A stretch of 64,000 nucleotides of DNA, taken from positions 80,654 through 144,653 of the forward strand of contig DASXDL010000047.1 of the NCBI GenBank assembly GCA_036490715.1, written 5' to 3'. Made by a program: the position numbers and the translations under genes. The stretch is from FEN-1191 sp036490715 (GTDB taxonomy: Bacteria; Pseudomonadota; Gammaproteobacteria; Steroidobacterales; Steroidobacteraceae). The notes under the pieces were generated by a model. It did no database searches. It was given only the letters and a program-made list of their open reading frames with translations, and was not told where the DNA came from. This document shows positions 20,271 through 31,586 of this stretch, piece after piece. The stretch's first letter is position 1. Each line of letters starts with the position of its first letter.

Positions 20271-22043
20271 TCAGGTCGGAGGGGGTGTGCGCAGCCGGAT
20301 GTGCAGCTCGCGCAGCTGCGCCTCGGCGATCTCGGTGGGCGCGTCGGTCATCAGATCAGCCGCCGTCTGGGTCTTCGGAAAGGCGATCACGTCGCGGATA
20401 CTGTCGGTGCCGGCCATCAGCATGGCCAGACGGTCGAGCCCGAAGGCAATGCCGCCGTGCGGCGGCGCGCCGTAGCGCAAGGCATCCAGCAAAAAGCCGA
20501 ACTTGGCGCGCGCTTCCTCGGCACCGATGCCGAGCAGACTGAATACCTCCGACTGCATCTCCTCGCGAAAGATACGCACCGAGCCGCCGCCGGCCTCGGT
20601 GCCGTTGATCACCAGGTCGTAGGCGCGCGCCAGGCAGCCGCCCGGATCGGCGCGCAGCGCGGCCGGATCATCGGTCTGCGGCGAAGTGAACGGGTGGTGC
20701 ATCGCCGCCCAGCGCTTGGCGTCCGCGTCCCATTCGAACATCGGGAAATCGACCACCCACAGCAGCCGAAAGCCCGGCGCCACCAGCTTCAGATCCTGCG
20801 CCACCTTCAGCCGCAGCGCGCCGAGCGCATCGGCCACGACCCGGGCGCTGTCGGCGCCAAAGAACACCAGGTCATTGTCGGCGGCACCGGTGCGCTCGAG
20901 GATGCCATTGAGCGCCGCATCACTCAGGAATTTGATGATCGGCGACTGCAGCCCGTCGCGACCGCGAGCGCGCTCGTTGACCTTGATGTAGGCCAGCCCC
21001 TTGGCACCGTAGCGGGCCACGAAGGCGGTGTAGTCATCGATCTCCTTGCGTGTCAGTGCGCCGCCGCCGGGCACCCGCAGCGCCGCCACCCGGCCGCCGG
21101 CATCGCGCGCCGGTGCCGAGAACACCTTGAACTCGCACTCGCGCACCAGGTCCGCCACGTCCACCAGCTCGAGCGCCACCCGCAGATCGGGCTTGTCCGA
21201 GCCGTAGCGACGCATGGCCTCGTGATAGCTCAAGCGCACGAACGGCTGCGGCAGTTCCACGCCCAGCACTTCGCGGAACAGCGTCGCCGCGAGGCCCTCC
21301 ATCAGCTGCATGATCTGGTCCTGAGTCAGGAACGAGGTCTCGATGTCGAGCTGGGTGAACTCCGGCTGGCGCTCGGCGCGCAGATCCTCGTCGCGGAAAC
21401 AGCGCACGATCTGGTAGTAGCGCTCGAAGCCGGCGATCATCAGCAGCTGCTTGAAGATCTGCGGCGACTGCGGCAGCGCGAAGAATTTGCCCGGATGGGT
21501 GCGACTTGGCACCAGATAGTCGCGCGCGCCCTCGGGGGTGGCCTTGGTGAGCATCGGCGTCTCGATGTCGACGAAGCCCTGCGTGTCCAGATAAGAGCGC
21601 ATCGAGCGCGTGATCCGGTGCCGCAGCCGCAGCCGCTGACTCATCTGCTCGCGCCGCAGGTCGAGATAGCGATAGCGCAGCCGCACCTCTTCGCTGACCT
21701 CCTCGTCGAGCTGGAACGGCAATGGCTCGCAGCGATTCAGCAGCTCCAGTTCGCTGGCGATGATCTCGATGCCGCCGGAGGCGAGATTGGGGTTGACGGT
21801 GCCGTCCGGGCGCATCCGCACGCTGCCGCGCACCCGCACCACGAACTCGTTGCGCAGCTTCTCGGCGTTAACGAACATGGCCTGCTGCTCGGGGTGGAAC
21901 ACCACCTGCACCAGTCCCTCGCGGTCGCGCACGTCGACGAAGATCACGCCGCCGTGATCGCGGCGCCGGTGCACCCAGCCGGCGACCGCAACGCTGGCGC
22001 CGATCAGCTGCTCATTGACCTGTCCGCAGTAATGGCTGCGCAT
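20271..22043 (-). CDS. aspS: Aspartate-tRNA ligase
   Basis: AspRS attaches aspartate to tRNA-Asp; some forms also charge tRNA-Asn. From ATG 22043 the protein is 590 residues, the normal bacterial length. It has an N-terminal OB-fold anticodon-binding domain (VAGWVHRRRDHGGVIFVDVRD), the class II catalytic core (RYRYLDLRR, then YLVPSR and FALPQSPQIFKQLLM), the bacterial GAD insertion, and motif 3 GIAFGLDRL. The start shares a base with the DUF502 stop (TGATG), which indicates translational coupling. Sequence inspection alone does not decide whether it is discriminating. Confidence 0.97.
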   Translation of the reverse strand: MRSHYCGQVNEQLIGASVAVAGWVHRRRDHGGVIFVDVRDREGLVQVVFHPEQQAMFVNAEKLRNEFVVRVRGSVRMRPDGTVNPNLASGGIEIIASELELLNRCEPLPFQLDEEVSEEVRLRYRYLDLRREQMSQRLRLRHRITRSMRSYLDTQGFVDIETPMLTKATPEGARDYLVPSRTHPGKFFALPQSPQIFKQLLMIAGFERYYQIVRCFRDEDLRAERQPEFTQLDIETSFLTQDQIMQLMEGLAATLFREVLGVELPQPFVRLSYHEAMRRYGSDKPDLRVALELVDVADLVRECEFKVFSAPARDAGGRVAALRVPGGGALTRKEIDDYTAFVARYGAKGLAYIKVNERARGRDGLQSPIIKFLSDAALNGILERTGAADNDLVFFGADSARVVADALGALRLKVAQDLKLVAPGFRLLWVVDFPMFEWDADAKRWAAMHHPFTSPQTDDPAALRADPGGCLARAYDLVINGTEAGGGSVRIFREEMQSEVFSLLGIGAEEARAKFGFLLDALRYGAPPHGGIAFGLDRLAMLMAGTDSIRDVIAFPKTQTAADLMTDAPTEIAEAQLRELHIRLRTPPPT

Positions 22044-22693
22044 CAGCGTGCCGCCGCGTCGGTTAACGAGGCTGGCGCCGGCGGTACCACCACACCCAGC
22101 GTCACGATCATCTTCAGCGCCGCATCGATGCTCATGTCGAGCTCGATGGCCTGCGAGCGCGGCACCATCATGATGAAGCCGGAGGTCGGATTCGGCGTGG
22201 TCGGTACGAACACGCACACCTGCGGCTCACCGCCGGTCAGGGAGCTGACCTGCGGCACATCGCCGGCGGTCTGAAAGCCGATGCTCCAAATTCCGGCGCG
22301 TGGAAACTCGATCAGCATGACCTTCTTGAACGAGCTGCCCTTGTTCGACAGGATCGTGGTCGAGAAGCTCTTCACGCCGCCATAGACCGCGCGCACGAAC
22401 GGGATGTGGCTCATCAGCTCTTCCCACCATCCCACCACGCTGCGGCCGACGATGTTGCCGACCAGCACCCCGGTGCACAGCAACACCAACAGCGCCAGCA
22501 CCGCACCGAAGCCCGGGATGTGGACCCCGAACAGCACATCCGGCCGCAGCGACGGCGGCAGCAGCAGCAGCAGTTCATCCACCAGGTCGAGAATGAAGCG
22601 CAGCACCAGCACGGTGACCAGAATCGGGATCCAGACCAGTAGCCCCGCGATCAGATAGCGACGCACAAAGCGCCGTGCGGTTTCCCCGGTCAA
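22043..22693 (-). CDS. DUF502 inner-membrane protein
   Basis: The 216-residue DUF502 protein has two membrane segments near the N terminus (about residues 14-36, LIAGLLVWIPILVTVLVLRF, and 60-82, AVLALLVLLCTGVLVGNIVG). They are followed by a soluble domain with HIPFVRAVYGGVKSFSTTIL and FVPTTPNPTSGFIMMVP, the family hallmarks. Its function is unknown; plant relatives are linked to membrane trafficking. The start is TTG 22693, which overlaps the FmdB stop (TTGA). It is commonly found next to aspS in gammaproteobacteria, as here. Confidence 0.88.
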   Translation of the reverse strand: MTGETARRFVRRYLIAGLLVWIPILVTVLVLRFILDLVDELLLLLPPSLRPDVLFGVHIPGFGAVLALLVLLCTGVLVGNIVGRSVVGWWEELMSHIPFVRAVYGGVKSFSTTILSNKGSSFKKVMLIEFPRAGIWSIGFQTAGDVPQVSSLTGGEPQVCVFVPTTPNPTSGFIMMVPRSQAIELDMSIDAALKMIVTLGVVVPPAPASLTDAAAR

Positions 22694-23163
22694 CGGCCGC
22701 CCCGGCGCCGGCTGCTCTTGCGGCGCGCCGGCCGGCTGCTCTTGCCACGCGCGCTCTTGCGGCTGGCGCGGGTCTTGGATGCCGGCGCGTGCCGTCCGCC
22801 CTTACCCGCACCCGACTCCTTGGACTCGGACTTGCTGTCCGACTTGCTGTCGGGTTTGCCTTCGGACTTGGCGTCGGTAGCTGCGGCGGCGGGGGCTTCA
22901 GCCTTGGCGTCCGGCTTGGCCGCGTCCTTGGCCGGGGCTTCGTCCTTGTCGGCCGCTACCAGGTTGCGCTTGTTCTCGGCGTCAGACTTGAAGTCGGTCT
23001 CGTACCAGCCCGATCCCTTGAGGCGGAACACCGGCGCCGACACCAGTTTCTTGAACGTGTTTCGGCCGCACGACGGGCACTTCTTCAGCGGCCGATCGCT
23101 GATCTTCTGCATGACCTCGGCGTAGTAGCGGCAATTGCTGCATTCGTATTCGTAAAACGGCAT
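22690..23163 (-). CDS. FmdB-type zinc-ribbon protein with long charged tail
   Basis: The first 65 residues are a FmdB/CxxC zinc ribbon: MPFYEYECSNC with a second pair KKCPSC, then FKKLVSAPVFRLKGSGWYET. Family members are about 70-110 residues. Here the protein is 157 residues because of a low-complexity tail. This begins with a mixed Lys/Asp/Ala stretch (KDEAPAKDAAKPDAKAEAP) and a SKSDSKSESKES run. It ends in a strongly basic KSARGKSSRPARRKSSRRR block. The tail could bind nucleic acid or ribosomes; this is inference. It is the first gene of the fmdB-DUF502-aspS string. Confidence 0.88.
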   Translation of the reverse strand: MPFYEYECSNCRYYAEVMQKISDRPLKKCPSCGRNTFKKLVSAPVFRLKGSGWYETDFKSDAENKRNLVAADKDEAPAKDAAKPDAKAEAPAAAATDAKSEGKPDSKSDSKSESKESGAGKGGRHAPASKTRASRKSARGKSSRPARRKSSRRRGGR

Positions 23164-23199
23164 ATCTTCCCGGGGATTAAGCTAGCGTGTAGCGAATCG

Positions 23200-23205
23200 A
23201 TTATA
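23200..23205 (-). promoter_or_regulatory. Perfect -10 box before fmdB-aspS operon
   Basis: TATAAT is found on the minus strand 37 bases before the fmdB start, just after the apt stop. The hexamer 17 bases further upstream (CTATGG) is a poor -35, so the promoter is probably weak or activator-dependent. Confidence 0.4.
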
Positions 23206-23218
23206 GACGCCGGCACCC

Positions 23219-23737
23219 TCAGCCATAGCGGATTACGCAGCGCAGCGGCAGCTCGTGCCAGACGAATTGCGGCACCAGGCACAGATCGATCAGCGCCGCG
23301 AGTCCGACCACCTGGTAGCCCGCCAGCAGCGCCAGCTCGGCGGCGGCACGCATGGTGCCGCCGGTGGCCAGCACATCGTCGATCAGCGCCACCCGGCCGT
23401 GACCCGACTGCACCTCCAGCACGGCGCTGCCGTATTCGAGCGCGTAGCCGGCCGACACCACCGGCGGCGGCAGCTTGCCCTGCTTGCGGATCGGCACGAA
23501 ACCCTTGCCCCGGCGCGCCGCCAGTCCGGCCGCCAGGATGAAGCCGCGCGACTCGATGCCGGCCAGCGCATCGAGGTCGCGCCACTCGGCCTCGCTGAAC
23601 AAGGCTTCCATCGCGTCCAGCGCCGGCTGGAAATGCTTGCGCAGCAGCGGCGTGATGTCGCGAAAAAGAATGCCGGGCTTGGGGAAATCCGGCACATCGA
23701 CAATCTGACTCTTGAGGTCGATGGGCGATCGGTCCAT
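23219..23737 (-). CDS. apt: Adenine phosphoribosyltransferase
   Basis: Apt converts adenine and PRPP to AMP in purine salvage. The 172-residue protein has the typical opening VPDFPKPGILFRDITPLL, the GIESRGFILAAGLA segment, and the PRPP-binding loop VALIDDVLATGGTM. Length and motifs match the family. It stands between clpB and the fmdB-aspS string with short gaps. Confidence 0.97.
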   Translation of the reverse strand: MDRSPIDLKSQIVDVPDFPKPGILFRDITPLLRKHFQPALDAMEALFSEAEWRDLDALAGIESRGFILAAGLAARRGKGFVPIRKQGKLPPPVVSAGYALEYGSAVLEVQSGHGRVALIDDVLATGGTMRAAAELALLAGYQVVGLAALIDLCLVPQFVWHELPLRCVIRYG

Positions 23738-23799
23738 GGCGAAAGTATTCCCTATCGTCCGATCGCTCTCAACGCCGGCGCGTGGGCCGGCCGCCGCTA

Positions 23800-26400
<2,601 letters not shown>

Positions 26401-26453
26401 AGCGGCTTGACCCGTGATTTTTAAGGGAAATTGGTTTGGGATCGCTTCATCTT

Positions 26454-26481
26454 GTGTGGGGCCAGTACTAAGAAATTCAAG
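26454..26481 (-). promoter_or_regulatory. Sigma-32 (heat-shock) promoter of clpB
   Basis: On the minus strand CTTGAAT (26475-26481) is followed after 13 bases by CCCCACAC (26454-26461). The sigma-32 consensus is CTTGAAA-N(13-15)-CCCCATNT, so 6 of 7 and 6 of 7 defined positions match. It lies 54 bases before the clpB start and just after the ZIP transporter stop. Confidence 0.8.
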
Positions 26482-26515
26482 ACCCTGGACGCTACCTCGA
26501 GGCGCTCTTAGCCCT

Positions 26516-27307
26516 TCAGGGCAGCCACAGCTCGGCGACCGCAATCACCGCCACGCCGCAGCCGATCAGCAGTACCTGGGCGGCGCCGGCCCGCAGCTCC
26601 ACCCGGCGGTGCAGCCCCGGGATCAGGTCGGCCACCGCCACGTAGATCAGCGAGGCGGCGGCCACCGAGATCGCGTAGGGCAGCACGTCCAACGTGCGGC
26701 GCAGCGCCAGGTAACCTGCCAGGCCGCCGATGATCGAGGTCAGGCTGCTGGCGGCGTTGAACCACAGCGCCCGGCTCGGCCGCATGCCCGCGTGCAGCAG
26801 CACCGCCAGGTCGCCCAGCTCCTGCGGAATCTCGTGCGCGGTGATCGCCAGCGTGGTCACGATCCCCAGGCGCACGTCGGTCAGGAACGCCGCGGCGATC
26901 AGCACGCCGTCGAAGGCATTGTGGACGCCATCGCCGAACAGCACGATCCAGCCGGCGGCGCGATCGCGCTCGCTGGCACCGGGTGCGTGCAGCTGCGGCG
27001 CGTGGGTCTCGCAGCTCTCGGTATGACAGTGGCGCCACAGCACCAGCTTTTCCAGGATGAAGAACAGCGCGATCCCGGCCAGCACCGCCGCGCCGATCGC
27101 CTGGATGCGCCCCGGACCGACACTTTCGATCGCCTCGGGCAGCAGACCGATCAGGGCTGCGGCCAGCATCGCGCCGGTGGCAAAGCTGATCAGATGCGGC
27201 AGCAGGCGGTTACGACGCTGCTCGGACAGCAGCAGGAACACGCTCGCCAGCGCCGCGCTGAGCACACCGCCCAGAAAGGTGGCGGACAGGATCCAGACCA
27301 GGGTCAT
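26516..27307 (-). CDS. ZIP-family divalent metal transporter
   Basis: The 263-residue protein has about eight membrane segments and the ZIP metal-binding motifs HNAFDG (segment IV) and HEIPQELGD (segment V). These form the binuclear metal site of zinc/iron importers. A His-containing variable loop (WRHCHTESCETHAPQLHAPG) lies between segments III and IV. It probably moves Zn or another divalent metal across the inner membrane. The start overlaps the pgeF stop by 4 bases, so the two genes are coupled. Confidence 0.88.
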   Translation of the reverse strand: MTLVWILSATFLGGVLSAALASVFLLLSEQRRNRLLPHLISFATGAMLAAALIGLLPEAIESVGPGRIQAIGAAVLAGIALFFILEKLVLWRHCHTESCETHAPQLHAPGASERDRAAGWIVLFGDGVHNAFDGVLIAAAFLTDVRLGIVTTLAITAHEIPQELGDLAVLLHAGMRPSRALWFNAASSLTSIIGGLAGYLALRRTLDVLPYAISVAAASLIYVAVADLIPGLHRRVELRAGAAQVLLIGCGVAVIAVAELWLP

Positions 27308-28095
27308 CGTTGTTGTTCCACTGTCGGGCTCACTCTAGCATCGATCCAGATCAGGGCAGCCGCGCGTCCGGTGACACCATCGCGCCGGAACGAATAGAAC
27401 GAGTCGGCATCGGAGAACGTGCAACGTGGCCGGCCGTGCACCGACTGCACGCCCAGCGCCGCCAGCCGCTGCACGGCGAGCTGATGCAGATCGCATTGCC
27501 AGCGAGCGCGCGCATTGGCCGCAAAGGCGCGCTGCGCCTGCGGGTCGTGGCGGCAGAACGCGGTGCGCACCTCCTCGCCGACTTCGAAATGCGCCGGGCC
27601 GATCGCCGGGCCCAGCCACGCCAGCAGCGACTGCGGCGTGCCGCCGAGCGCGCGCACCGCCGCCTCGATCACGCCCCCCGCCAGCCCGCGCCAGCCGGCG
27701 TGCGCGATCGCCACGGCGCTGCCATCGGTGCGCGCCAGCAGCACCGGCAGGCAGTCCGCGACCAGCACCGACAGCACCCGTCCGGGCAGCTGGGTGACCG
27801 AGGCATCGCCGCGCGCACTCGTGTTGGGCGCTGCCGCGCCTGCGCCGATCTCATCGGCGCGCACCACCTCGGTGCCGTGTACCTGCGCCAGCCACAGCGG
27901 TTCGGACGGCAGCGTCAGCGCTTCGATCACGCGCCGGCGATTCTCCTGCACCGCGCGCGCCTCATCGCCGACGTGCGCTCCGAGGTTGAGCGACCTGTAC
28001 GCGCCATTACTGACGCCGCCCGCGCGCAGTGTGAACACCGCCTGCACGCCGGGCGGTGCCGGCCAGTCGGCGCGCAGCACCGTCGCTGCGCTCAT
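27304..28095 (-). CDS. pgeF: Peptidoglycan editing factor PgeF (YfiH/laccase-like)
   Basis: The 263-residue protein belongs to the DUF152/multicopper-oxidase-like YfiH family. In E. coli it removes wrongly incorporated L-Ser from peptidoglycan precursors, and relatives act as purine nucleoside phosphorylases. The metal-site motifs QVHGTEV, ADCLPVLL and HAGWRG are present, as is GPAIGPAHFEVG. It follows rluD with a 1-base gap, an order (bamD / rluD-pgeF-clpB) well known in gammaproteobacteria, with the ZIP gene inserted before clpB here. Confidence 0.92.
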   Translation of the reverse strand: MSAATVLRADWPAPPGVQAVFTLRAGGVSNGAYRSLNLGAHVGDEARAVQENRRRVIEALTLPSEPLWLAQVHGTEVVRADEIGAGAAAPNTSARGDASVTQLPGRVLSVLVADCLPVLLARTDGSAVAIAHAGWRGLAGGVIEAAVRALGGTPQSLLAWLGPAIGPAHFEVGEEVRTAFCRHDPQAQRAFAANARARWQCDLHQLAVQRLAALGVQSVHGRPRCTFSDADSFYSFRRDGVTGRAAALIWIDARVSPTVEQQR

Positions 28096-28096
28096 G

Positions 28097-29050
28097 TCAG
28101 GACCTGTCCGCGCGCAGCGCTGCCAGTAGCGCGCTCAGGTCGGCCGGCAGCGGCGCCTGAAACTTAAGCTCGCGTTCACTGTGCGGATGGCTCAACGTCA
28201 GACGTTCGGCGTGCAGCGCCTGTCGATGCAGGCCCTGCAGCGATGCGATCAGCGTCGCGCTGGCGCGCGCCGGCAATCGCGGTCGCCCGCCATACACCGG
28301 ATCGCCGACCACCGGCAAGCCGACGTGCGCCAGATGCACACGAATCTGGTGTGTTCGACCGGTCTCGAGCTGTACCCGCAGCAGTGTGTGCAGGCGGAAG
28401 CGCTCCTCGATCCGATAGCTGGTGCGCGCCTCACGGCCGTCGCTGCGCACCGCCATGCGCGTGCGCTGGCTGCGATGACGCCCGATCGGCTGCTCGATGC
28501 GCGCGCCGCCGGTCGGCACGCCGTTCACCAGCGCCAGGTACTCGCGCCCGATCGCGCGCTCGGCCAGCATCGCCACCAGACGTGTGTGGGCCTCGGGCGT
28601 TCGCGCCACGATCAGAAGTCCGCTGGTGTCCTTGTCCAGCCGATGCACCAGACCGGCACGCGGCACGCGGGCCAGCGCCGGATCGTGCGCCAGCAGCGCA
28701 TTTTGCAGCGTGTGGGCGCGATTGCCGGCGCCCGGGTGCACCACCAGTCCAGGCGGTTTGTTCAGCACCAGCAATGCGCGGTCCTGGTAGACGATGTCGA
28801 GCGGCAGCGGCTGCGCGGCCACGCCGGTCTCGGCCTCGAACTGCGCCTCGACCACGATCTGCTCGCCGCCGTGCATGCGCGCGCGCGCCACCGCGCTCTG
28901 GCCCTGAACACGCACGGCGCCGGTCCTGATCCAGCGTTGCAAGCGGGCGCGCGAATACTGCGGCAACGCAGCCGCCAGCGCCTGATCAAGACGCAGACCG
29001 GCCGCGGACGCAGGCAGCTGCAGGCTATGGGTCTGGAACTCGGGTGCCAT
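28097..29050 (-). CDS. rluD: 23S rRNA pseudouridine synthase RluD
   Basis: RluD makes pseudouridines 1911, 1915 and 1917 in helix 69 of 23S rRNA. The 317-residue protein has an N-terminal S4 domain (RLDQALAAALPQYSRARLQR). The catalytic domain has the Asp motif VHRLDKDTSGLL and the later LETGRTHQIRVHLAH segment. It is divergent from bamD, as in E. coli, with 56 bases between the starts. Confidence 0.95.
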   Translation of the reverse strand: MAPEFQTHSLQLPASAAGLRLDQALAAALPQYSRARLQRWIRTGAVRVQGQSAVARARMHGGEQIVVEAQFEAETGVAAQPLPLDIVYQDRALLVLNKPPGLVVHPGAGNRAHTLQNALLAHDPALARVPRAGLVHRLDKDTSGLLIVARTPEAHTRLVAMLAERAIGREYLALVNGVPTGGARIEQPIGRHRSQRTRMAVRSDGREARTSYRIEERFRLHTLLRVQLETGRTHQIRVHLAHVGLPVVGDPVYGGRPRLPARASATLIASLQGLHRQALHAERLTLSHPHSERELKFQAPLPADLSALLAALRADRS

Positions 29051-29106
29051 CAGATCGGTCAGCTATACTGGAGCGACGGACAATCCAGCCTCTTGGGGTT
29101 CCTTAC

Positions 29107-29922
29107 TTGAGTTCATCACCACGCGCGGCCCTGGGTCGGCGACAGCTCATGGGCGCGGTATTCCTGGCCGCGCTGACGTTGCTGAGCGGCTGCCATCTGC
29201 AGGCCAAGAAGCTGCGCAACGCGAACGCCGAGACGCTGTATGCCAATGCCCACAAAGCATTGAACAACAACGATTTCGAATATGCCATCAAGCAGTATGA
29301 AGCGCTGACTGCGCGCTTTCCATTCACCAACCAGGCCCGTCAGGCGCGGCTCGATCTGATCTACGCCTACTATCGCAAGGGCGAGAAGGAAACCGCGATC
29401 GACGCCGCCGATCAGTTCCTGCGCGAGAACCCGACCCATCCGCGGGTCGACTACGCCTGGTACATGAAGGGCATGATCTATTTTGAGCGCACGCCCTGGG
29501 CGGTCGAGCGCTTCTTCGGCGTCGACATGGCCAAGCGTCCGCCGACCGACCTGCAGAAATCAATCACCGCCTTCAGCACCGTGGTGACGCAGTACCCGCA
29601 GAGCGAATACGCGCCCGATGCGCTGCGGCGCATGACCTATCTGCGTAACCGCCTGGCCGAGTACGAGATCAACGTGGCGCGCTATTACGTGCGCCGGGGT
29701 GCCTACATCGCCGCCGCGCGCCGCGCCGAGGGCGTGGTCGAGCAGTACGACGGCGCCCCGTCCGAGCGCGAGGCACTGGCGATCATGCTCGAGTGCTATC
29801 GGCGGCTGGGATACACCGAGCTGGCCGCCAACGTCGAGCGTGTGTATCAGACCAACTATCCTGCCGGCAGCGAAAAGACGCCGGGCAAGGGCAAGCACTG
29901 GTGGCAGGTGTGGCGCCATTAG
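29107..29922 (+). CDS. bamD: Outer membrane assembly lipoprotein BamD
   Basis: BamD is the essential lipoprotein partner of BamA in beta-barrel insertion. The protein has the lipobox LTLLSGC followed by TPR units, including ETLYANAHKALNNNDFEYAI, FTNQARQARLDLIYAYYRKG and HPRVDYAWYMKGMIYFER. The likely start is TTG 29107 (271 residues), which gives a basic n-region (ALGRRQL) before the hydrophobic stretch. ATG 29149 would leave no positive charges. TATACT at 29064-29069 may be its -10. It ends 19 bases from the convergent nadE. Confidence 0.93.
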   Translation: MSSSPRAALGRRQLMGAVFLAALTLLSGCHLQAKKLRNANAETLYANAHKALNNNDFEYAIKQYEALTARFPFTNQARQARLDLIYAYYRKGEKETAIDAADQFLRENPTHPRVDYAWYMKGMIYFERTPWAVERFFGVDMAKRPPTDLQKSITAFSTVVTQYPQSEYAPDALRRMTYLRNRLAEYEINVARYYVRRGAYIAAARRAEGVVEQYDGAPSEREALAIMLECYRRLGYTELAANVERVYQTNYPAGSEKTPGKGKHWWQVWRH

Positions 29923-29941
29923 CGCGCCACGGCGCGGATGT

Positions 29942-31573
29942 TCAGCGTCGATAGCCGTTGGTGATCGGATAACGCCAGTCGCGGCCGAAGGCGCGACCGC
30001 TCACCCGCACCCCCGGCGGCGCCTGGCGACGCTTGTATTCGGCCCGCTTGACCATGTCGAGCACGCGCGACACCACGTCGCGCGGAAAACCACGCTCGCA
30101 GATCTCATCGACCGACAGGTCATCCTCAATGAACGCCTCCAGGATCGGATCGAGCAGCTCGTAGGCCGGCAGCGAATCGGTGTCCTTCTGCTCGTGCCGC
30201 AGCTCGGCGCTCGGCGCGCGCTCGATCACGCGCTCTGGGATCACCGGCGCCACCGAGTTGCGGTAGCGCGCCAGCCGATAGACCAGCATCTTGCTGCAGT
30301 CCTTGATCGGCGCGAAGCCGCCAGCCATGTCGCCGTACAGCGTGGCATAGCCGACCGCCATCTCGCTCTTGTTGCCGGTGGTCAGCAGGATGCGGCCGGT
30401 CTTGTTTGAGATCGCCATCAGCAACACGCCGCGACAGCGCGCCTGAATGTTCTCCTCGGTGGCGTCGGGCTCGCGACCGGCGAACTCCGGCGCCAGCGCC
30501 TCGAGCGTGGCCGAGAACATGTTTTCGATCGAGATCGAGCTCAGCTTCACGCCGAGCGTGCGCGCCTGCGCGGCGGCATCCTCGCGGCTCATGGCCGAGG
30601 TATAGCGCGACGGCATCATCACCGCCTGTACGCGCTCGGCGCCGAGCGCATCCACCGCGATCACCAGCGTCAGGGCCGAATCCACCCCGCCCGACAGCCC
30701 GATCACCGCGCCCGGAAAGCCATGCTTGGTCACGTAGTCGCGCACCCCGAGCACCAGGGCGCGATAGACGCTCTCCTCGTCGGACAGCTCGGGCGCGATG
30801 CTGCCGGGCAGCGGCACCAGCTGGCCGTCGCGGCGCTCAAAGTCAACGGCGTAGAGTCGATCACTGAAGCTTTCGGCGCGCATGACCAGCGCGCCGTGCG
30901 CGTCCATCGCGAATGAGTTGCCGTCGAACACCAGCTCGTCCTGGCCGCCGAGCAGATTGACGTACACCGCCGGCAGCCGCACATCGGCGATGCGCTCGCC
31001 CAGCACCTGCTCGCGCTCGCGCTGCTTGTGGATCTCGTACGGTGAGGCGTTGATGATCAGCAGCGCCTCGGCGCCCTGTGCCTTGGCGGCGCGCGCCGGC
31101 TGCGGTTCCCACGCGTCCTCGCAGATCAGGAGGCCCAGGCGCCAGCCATCAAACTCCACCACGGTCGCCTCACTGCCGGGGGCGAAGTAGCGCTTCTCGT
31201 CGAACACCTTGTAGTTGGGCAGCACCGCCTTGCGGTGTCGCGCCAGCTCGCGGCCGCCGCGCAGCAACACCGCCGAGTTGTAGATCAGGCCGTCGGCGTA
31301 CTCGGGGAAGCCCACCATCACGCCGATCTCCGGCACCGCCTGGCTCAGCTCGGTGAGCGCGCGCTGAATCTGCAGTCGCAGGCCGCGATGAAACAGCAGG
31401 TCCTCGGGCGGATAGCCGCACAGCGTCAACTCCGGGAACAACACCAGATCGGCGCGCAGCGCATCGCGCGCGCGGCGCGACTCGGCGATCACCCGCTCCA
31501 GATTGCCGCGCACGTCGCCGACCAGCAGATCGATCTGCGCCAGCGCGATCCTCAGTTTGTCGCTTCGAGCCAC
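29942..31573 (-). CDS. nadE: Glutamine-dependent NAD synthetase
   Basis: NadE amidates nicotinic acid adenine dinucleotide to NAD. The 543-residue protein is the two-domain form. The N-terminal nitrilase-fold glutaminase (IALAQIDLLVGDVRGNLERV, FPELTLCGYPPEDLL, catalytic Cys in GLLICEDAW) is followed by the ATP-pyrophosphatase domain with GLSGGVDSALT. The dual domain means ammonia comes from glutamine. The start is GTG 31573, without a clear ribosome-binding site, 13 bases after the sucD stop. It may depend on translation of the extended sucD tail. Confidence 0.95.
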   Translation of the reverse strand: MARSDKLRIALAQIDLLVGDVRGNLERVIAESRRARDALRADLVLFPELTLCGYPPEDLLFHRGLRLQIQRALTELSQAVPEIGVMVGFPEYADGLIYNSAVLLRGGRELARHRKAVLPNYKVFDEKRYFAPGSEATVVEFDGWRLGLLICEDAWEPQPARAAKAQGAEALLIINASPYEIHKQREREQVLGERIADVRLPAVYVNLLGGQDELVFDGNSFAMDAHGALVMRAESFSDRLYAVDFERRDGQLVPLPGSIAPELSDEESVYRALVLGVRDYVTKHGFPGAVIGLSGGVDSALTLVIAVDALGAERVQAVMMPSRYTSAMSREDAAAQARTLGVKLSSISIENMFSATLEALAPEFAGREPDATEENIQARCRGVLLMAISNKTGRILLTTGNKSEMAVGYATLYGDMAGGFAPIKDCSKMLVYRLARYRNSVAPVIPERVIERAPSAELRHEQKDTDSLPAYELLDPILEAFIEDDLSVDEICERGFPRDVVSRVLDMVKRAEYKRRQAPPGVRVSGRAFGRDWRYPITNGYRR

Positions 31574-31586
31574 CGGTGCACTGCGA

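Noticed and set aside
20172..22274. Long open frame of about 700 codons on the plus strand, antisense to aspS
   Set aside because: It mirrors aspS codons in GC-rich DNA and has no recognisable domain or ribosome-binding site; aspS is certain.
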